Assembly: GCA_917880885.1 (NCBI GenBank)
Contig: OU862908.1
Coordinates: forward strand, 56,255,819 to 56,319,818
From: Limnephilus marmoratus
Lineage: Eukaryota; Arthropoda; Insecta; Trichoptera; Limnephilidae
DNA length: 64,000 nucleotides
Reading direction: 5' to 3'
Part shown: positions 24,601-33,600 of the stretch, in pieces
Numbering within the stretch: the stretch's first letter is position 1
Layout of the letters: each line of letters starts with the position of its first letter
Translations under genes and position numbers: made by a program
Notes under the pieces: generated by a model
The model's database searches: none
What the model saw: the letters and a program-made list of their open reading frames with translations, nothing else
What the model was told of the DNA's origin: nothing

Positions 24601-27600
24601 ATCATCATCCTCGATGACCTTCACCAGGTTGACATTGTCTCCGTCCCGGAACACCAGCACCTTGCAGCCCGGTGGCAGCCATTCCAGGGCTTCATCCCTA
24701 CGGAGAACATAGGCACTTTAAGGTATCTATTTATTATTTATATAAAACAACATTACAATGATCATAATAAAAGACTATCCCCTGTCGTCCAGAATAAAGC
24801 ATGGTGCGAGAAGAGACTGCAGAGTGGCAAGCCACCAACAAAAGCTAGCAAACTACTAATAAATCATGCCCTTTCTGAGCATGGCAAGAGATGTGTGTCT
24901 GCGCACTTCCTTTTGCTTGCGGTCTAGCTATAGCATTCATCATAGTCAAGTCATTTATGTTAATTAAGCCAAGCTTCACAATCAACATTTTGACAACAAC
25001 AACCATAAAATATCTATTTATATAAACAAAAATGTGTGTGATGGATGGGCAGGCGGAGTGGAATTAATTTTTTATACATTGGTTTTTCATAACTTTGTGA
25101 CAAAAATTAACACATTAAATAGCAGTCTCTTTTTTATTGGAATCCAATTTAGCTCCTCTCTCATTTGATTAACTCTTGTAGACTTGCTTTTACCCAGTAT
25201 ACACCTCAAAGCTCTATTCTGTATATGGTGTTAGGAAACACAGAAGAGAGATATTCAAATGGCCGCTGTCTGCCGCGCAAACAACACAAGCCGCGCGTCG
25301 ATGCTTAGAAAACTCTCGCGCATCGATGGGCAGTAAACTCCCGCGCACATAGAACGTCCTAAAAGCTCGCACCGGCAACAGTTCCGCAGAGTCACGTGAG
25401 CCCCGAGCGAGAGAGGCCGCATGCACGCCGGCCCGCTAAAGTGCCCGCGCAAATTCGTTCGGATACCGAACTCCTTGCACGCCATCATGGGTTTTTACCC
25501 GCAATACCACAGTTAATACGGTCGACTAGTGTTGTTCACAAGTATGGACGTTCGTCCCGACGACGGCCCCGCCGATGGACAACCAGCCGGACTCCTCAGG
25601 AACCCATATGGATTGCTGTAAGTGCTTTAAACATTCTCGTGTGCCTGATATTGTTTACCCTCCAAATTCGACTCGCTTGCGTATGCGGCGGGCCTGGAGC
25701 AGAGAGAATTTTTGATAGGGAATTTCAGCTAGGTTTTACTTGAGACTGTAAAATTGCCTTTCATGTTGTGTTGCTGAATAAACCTGCCCTTTTGGTAACA
25801 CTGTGTTTTGTGTTAAGCGTTTTCATTTAGTTTAGTCTTCTAAGATTTTTTTTTATACCTTTCACATGCACATTTTCAAAATGTTAAATTTGGTATGTGG
25901 TGTTCCTTCTAATATTATTAAATAGCTAGCAAAACCCTTTTCACAAGAGAAGTAATTAATAGTTTTAAAAAATATTCTAGATCAATCTATAAAGTTTTCA
26001 TTAGACTCTTTCAATTCAACTTAATTTATTACATATCTCAGTGTGAGATTAGGCGAGTACCTGTGCGAAGACAGAAGGTTACTTATAAGGCTAATGTATT
26101 GTAATGAGGTGGGTTTATACCATATCAGATCTTTGATCCTAAAAGTCATGGCTAAATAAGTATATAGCGCAAGATTCACACAACTCACTCTATGTATAAA
26201 TTAATATTATTGTATTATATAACCTTCTTGAACCTAAAATATGTACACATACTGTTTATTACATAAATCTTCACAACTAGGACATGGGAAAAACTCTAGT
26301 AAGATTGACAAATAATGATTACCTTAATTAATTCATTTTAACTTAATATTGAATAGGGACTAAGTCACCAATGAAGTAGTCGGAATGAAAGAAAGTTACA
26401 AAATATAAGAGTGCCTGGATCCAATGGAATTATGGCATTCACAATTGGGGAATGGTGTGATAATGAAGACAGCCGGGCAGTACCTGGTTAATGAGATGTG
26501 GTCACTAAACATAATTAAAGTCATAGAAAAAGAAGAACAGGCATGTTTTGAAATCAAAATCTGGCCAACCAGGCCTTAAATTTGCAACACAAAACTGTGT
26601 TCCATCATTATTAAATTCAAATGGGTAGCGAGCTAGCAGTACCAGAGAGGTTGTACCTGATGGATTCATTGAAGTATCTTTTTCATTTTCATACGGGATG
26701 TGTGAAAAGAAAGATTTTCAGACGATGACGTTCATATAACCTTTCTCTGGGACTACTATATACAATGTCAGCGGCAATATTGGCTGCCATTCAAATCTAC
26801 AAGGAAGGCATTTCGGAAAAAATTCGGTGTACGGGCGAGAGTCCTAGATAATTTTTTTTTTTTTAATACTAATTTTGGGCCGGAAAATCCGAATCTGAGA
26901 GAATTAGGCGTCGGCAAGCAATATTAACTGAATTACATGACTTTAAAATTTTCTATAAACACAAAGGAAAACATGTCATTTTAAATGCACTGACATAACA
27001 AGTCATAGAAAAACAAGAAATGTGCAAAAACATGTGCTGGCAGTGTTACCAACTCTCAAAAATATTTATCCCTATATCAATAACGTAAAACTTTCCGACA
27101 CGATACTTCCTCACATGATAATTCATCACATAACACATTAACCTGATGAATTACGACTATCTCAACGGCCGTATTCTTAGACCAAAAGTATGAAAATTCG
27201 TAGTCTTAAAAATGCGTAACCTAACCTAACCTAACGCTAGGTTTGTGCCCCTTTATACCGCATGCTCGCGTCCCTAACCTAACCTAACCTAACGCTAGGT
27301 TTGTGTAACATGGTTTGTGCCCCTTTATACCGCCTGCTCGCGTCCCTAACCTAACGCTAGGTTTGTGTAACATGGTTTGTGCCCCTTTATACCGCCTGCT
27401 CGCGTCCCTAACCTAACCTAACCTAACGCTAGGTTTATGTAACATGGTTTGTGATACAAAAGTGAGTAAAATTTATAAAAAATAATTACTTAAATTAGTT
27501 ATTGATATTATTGCTTAATGGCAACACTTAATTTTATGTGGTGTAACATCTTTCTTGTTTTTCTATGACTTGTTATGTCAATACATTCAAAATGACGTGT

Positions 27601-30600
27601 TTTCCTTTGTGTTTATAGAAAATTTTAAAGTCGTGTAATTCAGTTAATATTGCTTGCCGACGCCTAATTTTTTCAGATTCGGATTTTCCGGCCCATAATT
27701 AGTATTAAAAAGAAAAAAAATTTATCTAGGACTCTCGCCCGTAAACCGAACTTTAGCCGGCATTTCTAGTGTGTATTATCTACAGTGGCGGATCCAGGGG
27801 GGGGGTCACGGTGGTCATGACCCCCCCCCCTGGGCCCCAGCCCAGGGGGGGTCATGACTACCTAGGTCCTGGGCCCATCCAGGACAGGACCTAGGTGGAC
27901 CACTAATTAAAATTGTTAAACATAATGTTTTTATATATTTTTTGTCACAATATAAATTTTATTTAAGTACTTTCAATATTTAATTAATTTAATATAATAC
28001 TTTGTTTGACGGCAAACGCATTATTCGGGAACGAACGCATCGAAAATTCGAATGTTACCGCGTCACCGCGCACCGCCACCGGCGCGCGCTTCGGCCGCCA
28101 CCAGTGTGACCAGATTTAGTAGTTTTCTACTTTTTTGGTAGATTTCGAGGTACCGGTAACAGTATCTAGTAGGTAAAAATTATTTGGTATATTTTGGTAG
28201 AATTCATGCTTTTCAACAATTCTGGCACTTTTTTGCCTTCATATGGCAAGCCTGTCGAAAAAACGCGGGATATTCCCCTTTTCATCGAATGGATTGTAAC
28301 TATCTCTTTCTAATATTAATTATTCGAGAGGGAAAGCTGTTGAGGGATTCCCACATGTATTGAAAAAAATTGATTAGGTAGGTTTGTTTTTAATTTTCAT
28401 TCTTTTCGTAACATAGAGTGTGATAGATTAGTGGGAATTCCTGTTTTGAATATTTTTATATTTAAACGTAAATATACACACGGATATCGTGGTGAATGGG
28501 AGCCAGAACCCTCATTCAAAAGTTGGTTATGTAAATCTAAAGTGCTCATTGTAAAGCATGCAGCTGTGAAGTACTAAGTAGAGTGGCGTCTTTGAAGGAA
28601 CACATGGCTACATCAAAACATATAAGAAATATGAAAGGATGTGACGGTATGCAAATTATTTTGTCTTGTCAATTGTTAATTATTATTTTATTTTGTCGTG
28701 ACAAGCAAAGTGTTACAATAATAATGTCGAGTCAAATTCTGCAAATGCAGAATGCTACGGATATGGTTGGCGAGTGGAAACGTTTTAAGCAATCATTTCT
28801 TGTATATATGATGGCGAATAACTACAACGAGGAAAAGGAAATTCAAAAAGTTGCAAGATTCCTACACACAATACTATGTTGAAGACACACCTGACACCAT
28901 GTTATATTGTGGTGAAATAAGAACACGATTAATAATTGTAATCTGTACTGTATTGGTTGACAATTGACATTACACGAGCCTACGCCGCCCGGGCTTGCGG
29001 AGCAAAAGACAATCTTAATGATATACCTAGTGTTACCATATCCAACAATACCTACTTTTTACTTGTATATATTATTATCAAAATTAAATTATAACTTCTT
29101 GTAACTGTAACTGACCGGACCTAAGTCCTCCATCACAACACAAGCAAGCATTTTCGGCTTTCTGTGGTGGTGGTAGGAGTTATTGTTGGGTTATTCGTAA
29201 CCCGGGAATTTATTTATTTATTTATTTATTTAATTTCAACGGTATACATATACCATAAGAACTGATTACATGTCACAAAATGAAAAATAGTAATATAGAA
29301 ATAATAAAAAAAAATTGTTTAACAAATGATTGTGGCATTTGAATTAGAAATGACACCAGAGAGACAATTACGTACAAAAATCTATAGTACAAATAGAATT
29401 AATAATGACTAAAAAGATTTGATAGCATAGCCCTCTTGTACCTACTTTCCGTGCAGTTAAATAGATCTGCAATATCTGCATATCTATTAGTAACATCATG
29501 TAACCTAGGTAAAAGGGAGTGTTTAGTATACTCAGTCTTATTATTGTTACATTTAAACAGGATTTTAGATCGAGTAGTTCTCGTGGGAATATGAAATTCA
29601 ATGAGCTTAGTTAAATCAGGACTGTCTATGCTACCATTTACAATTTTGAACATAAATATTAAGTCGGATATAATTCTTCGATCTGAGAGTTTTAATAAAT
29701 TTAATTCTATCAGCAAGTAATTGTAGTTAATGTTTTCAATGGGAATACCGAGTTTAAAATTAATATGTCTTAGAAATTTATGTTGAATTTTTTCGATTGA
29801 ATCTGAATGAATTTTAAAATGGGGGGACCAGATCGAGGAGTTATATTCGACTTGACTACGTACTAAGGATGTATACAAAATTTTTAGTGTTGAAATATTC
29901 CTAAAACCTCTGGAATTTCGAAGAATGAAGCCAAGCATTTTCATTCCTTTATTACCGATTGTGTTTATATGGGATATAAAGTTTAATTTAGAGTCAAAAA
30001 ATTATGCCCAGGTCGTTAATTTCTTCGACAGAGGTAAGGGTAGAGTTATTGAGTACATACGGATGAATAATTGGTTGGCTTATTCTGTAAAATCTTATTG
30101 CATGACACTTATTTATGTTCAGAAAAAGTTTGTTAACAGAACACCAATTAATTAACTTGTGTAAATTATTCTGTAGACAGAGACAATCTTCAACAGTTTT
30201 AATTATTTTAAATATTTTCAAATCATCTGCAAAAAGCAACACATTTACATCTTTATCAAATATATCAACAATATCGTTTATAAACAGAAGAAACAAAATT
30301 GGGCCTAAATGAGACCCTTGTGGTACACCACTGGTAGCTATAAATTGATTGGAAAGGAACAAATTTATTTTAACAAGTAGTACTCTGTCAGATAGATAGC
30401 TTGCAAACCAGTCTAAAAGTTTTCCATCAATACCTAGCTTCCGTAACTTAGCCAGTAGAATTTTATGGCAAACTTTGTCGAAGGCCTTGATGAAATCCGT
30501 ATAAATAGAATCGACTTGAGTTTTGTTAGCTAATGCGTTTGATATATAGTTTTCATATAACGAAAGATTTGTTAGAGTTGATCTGCCCGACAAAAATCCG

Positions 30601-33600
30601 TGTTGATTTGGAACAATGAGATGGTTAATACATGGGGAAATTTGATCAAGCAATAGTTTTTCAAAGAGTTTTGGGATTACAGATAGCTTACATATTGGTC
30701 TATAGTTAGTGATATCACTTTTATCACCCTTTTTTAATATAGGTGTTAGATAACAACGTTTCCAAATGTCAGGGAAGCATCCTGTGTTGAGGGATTGATT
30801 AAACAATAAACAAATTGGCTCAGCCAGTGAAGCAATGCAATTAATAAGTATATTGGGATGCACATTGTCAGGTCCGGCCTTCTTGTTTTTGTCTAGAGAT
30901 TTAATTTTAGTTATAACGTCGTTTATATTGATGTGAACAGCAGGGATATGTATGCTCTCATTAAGGGAAGGAGGTGGTACATAATTGTCTGGGATATTTT
31001 CGTCATAGACACTTTTGAAATAATCAGCAAAATAGTTAACCTTCACTTTCATATCAGTGCTAATCTTTTCTTTGAAGTGCATTGAGATGGGTAAACCTTG
31101 TTTGTTTTTTCTAAGAGAGTTAACATGTGTGAAAAAGTTTTGTGTATTAGAGGGAATAGATTTTTCGATATCATTTATGTAATTAAAATACGATATTTTT
31201 GACAGTTTTTTACATTGAGTTCTGTAGTTGTGAAATATTTTATAGTCGTTAAGGGAGTTGGATTCTTTGAAGTTTTTGTGTGCAATTTTTTTACAGATAA
31301 CTAGGTTAATTAGCTCACGGCTGAACCATTTCGGGAACTTTGCTTCTTTGAAGTGTGAAAGTGGTACATAATTTTCAATGGCCCTGTTAATAATTGTGTA
31401 AAAAATTTCAAGATTATAGTTAATATCATTGTTGTGGTGAAAAAAGGACCAGTCTTCATTTGCAAGATATTGGTTCATATTAGGATAGTCAGCTTTGGAG
31501 AAATTATAAGTAAGGTTAGGCAGAATAGTTGTGTTGTCTGGTGAGTTATTCGTCGTGATGGTTATGCTTAGAGCGGGGTGGTGACAGTCTAGGGGGAGGA
31601 GCTCATCAACCGATTTAACAATATGAATTGAGAGATCACTACAGAATACCAGATCCAGAAGCCGATTATATTTATTATAGACTTGATTGACTTGATGTAG
31701 AGAGAGTAAGTTCGTCATATCTATTATTTCGCGTGCATTTTCTGGCAGGTTTAAGTTGTTAGAAGAGTTTTTATTCATCCAATCAATGCTAGGGGTATTG
31801 TAGTCACCAAATAAAATTGTTCTGGCATCAGGGTATTTATTTTTGAAGGTTTCGAGGTCATCAATATGGTTTCTGTAGACTGTGATGTTGGATCCTGGAG
31901 GAATGTAGACACATCCCAATAGAATTTTATTTGATTTAGATTTTAGTAATACGAATACCTGTTCCACGTCTTGATGTTTGCAAATTAATCTAGTGGTCGA
32001 CAGTGATTTATTAACGGATATCAGAACTCCTCCTCCTCTGGTTTTATTGCTGGTGGCTGGATTTCTGTCAAGGCGGTAGGTGTTGTAAGATGTAAATCCA
32101 AGTTCCTCTGTATGAATATCAGGATCAAGCCAGGTTTCAGTAAGAAGAAATACATCGATGTTTTGAAGTAATGGAATAGTTGTTTGCAACTTTAAGAGTT
32201 TGGTGCGGCAGCCCCGGATGTTTTGGCCATATCCATTGATGTCTTTGAGTTTTTTGGAGTTGACTTAACTATTGTCGGCTTACTGTTGATATATTTAATA
32301 GTTAGCCCAACTTCACCTCCCTGGATCCGACTTTCCATGGTTTGACGTAGGTCCAACAAGTGTTTTCTTTGATTTGGTGTTTGGTCGGAAAAAATTTTCA
32401 CTGGGGAGTTGTTCAGGTAATAGTTTTTTTTTCGGAGGATAGTCATTGCTTCAGTCGAGTTTCTTAAGATGACTTTAATGGGCCTTGATTTGTCAGGCCT
32501 CACTGCTCCAAGACGAAAAGTGTTGATGGAATTTGGATCAATGTTGTTGTCTATTTTCTTTAGAATAGTTGTGATTTGTAGATTGTCATCCTCAATTTTT
32601 TCAATTTGGTTTAGTTTAGTGCTTTCAGGAACGTTTATAATAATAAGATTATTTGCCCTAATCTTTCTTTCTTCGAGCTCATCGGCCGCTTCACATGTAG
32701 ATTCTAATGAGTTGGGTTTGGAGGTTAATGTTTTGGTTGCTGTTAGCTCACCCTCGAGTGCTGCCATTTTTGCAGCCATTTGTGCAATAGTTCCAAGAAT
32801 AGCGTTGGTTCTTGGAATAATTTTAGCAATTTGATCCTTGTTTAGTTTGCTACTTGGGTCTATTATTAATTCAGTAAGAGCCTCAACGGCATCTCTCGCC
32901 AGACTGATGAATCCCTGTGAGTCCATTTTATTAACTTCGAAAAAAAAAAAAAATTTTTTTTTTTGGAAAAAAATGGAGATGGTTTATCCTGATTCTAAGG
33001 TGAAGTGACTTGAGTTACTTGCTACAGTCGGCCGTGTCGCGCGGTAGTAACTTGGGTGACAATATTACTTATTGTTTTGACTTTTAATAATATTGATAAT
33101 GCTCACTCAGTTAGATATTAGAATTCTGCAGATTTGCACTACAACTTCCTTAGACTTGCAGTCACTCAGTGGCTCGTTTAATTATTAGTTACACTGACTA
33201 AAACAACTATAGAATGTTAATTAAAATTGAGCGCAAAATTGAACGTGCTCTCTGTGTCACTATACTGTACTATGTGTTTGTCTTTCTTTAAAAAAAAAAA
33301 AAAAAAACTTGACCACGCCTACGTGACCCCCCCCTGGCGCCAAAGCTGGATCCGCCCTTGATTATCTATTTGATTGGTTAAAGCCATTTCAATCCTGAAT
33401 GGGCTCCTGACCGGGGAGAAACTGAGAATGCCTTGCTAAATTAGAGATATAGCTTTAGTAACCCAAGTCAAGAGATTCATAACTTTAATGATCGAACCTA
33501 ACTTCTTCTATCTATTGCAAGTATTATTATTATAAGTCTCATTATTCAGCTGATTACACAAGGAAAGAAAAACAAAACTTTTATCATTTCACCCTTCAAC

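Larger units (their letters stand above)
27783..33360. mobile_element. 5.6-kb hAT insertion enclosing a BED/Gag-like relic, a SINE fragment and a LINE
   Basis: Perfect 8-bp duplication ATTATCTA at 27775-27782 and 33361-33368. The ends are CAGTGGCGGATCCAG and the complementary CTGGATCCGCCCTTG. Inside, 28550-28642 reads a zinc finger with the CKAC...HMATSKH pattern, typical of hAT-associated fingers. The SINE fragment is at about 29113-29219 and LINE C at 29216-32990. It sits in intron 2 of ZFAND4. Confidence 0.88.

Noticed and set aside
27216..27452. CRISPR-like array
   Set aside because: The repeats are variable in length and have no unique spacers. The organism is clearly eukaryotic, and the array sits inside a foldback transposon.
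27216..27452. True telomere or chromosome end
   Set aside because: Only two to four CCTAA copies per unit, interrupted by fixed modules, with ordinary gene sequence on both sides.
32469..32834. 121-residue plus-strand frame
   Set aside because: Antisense to the intact LINE C ORF1.
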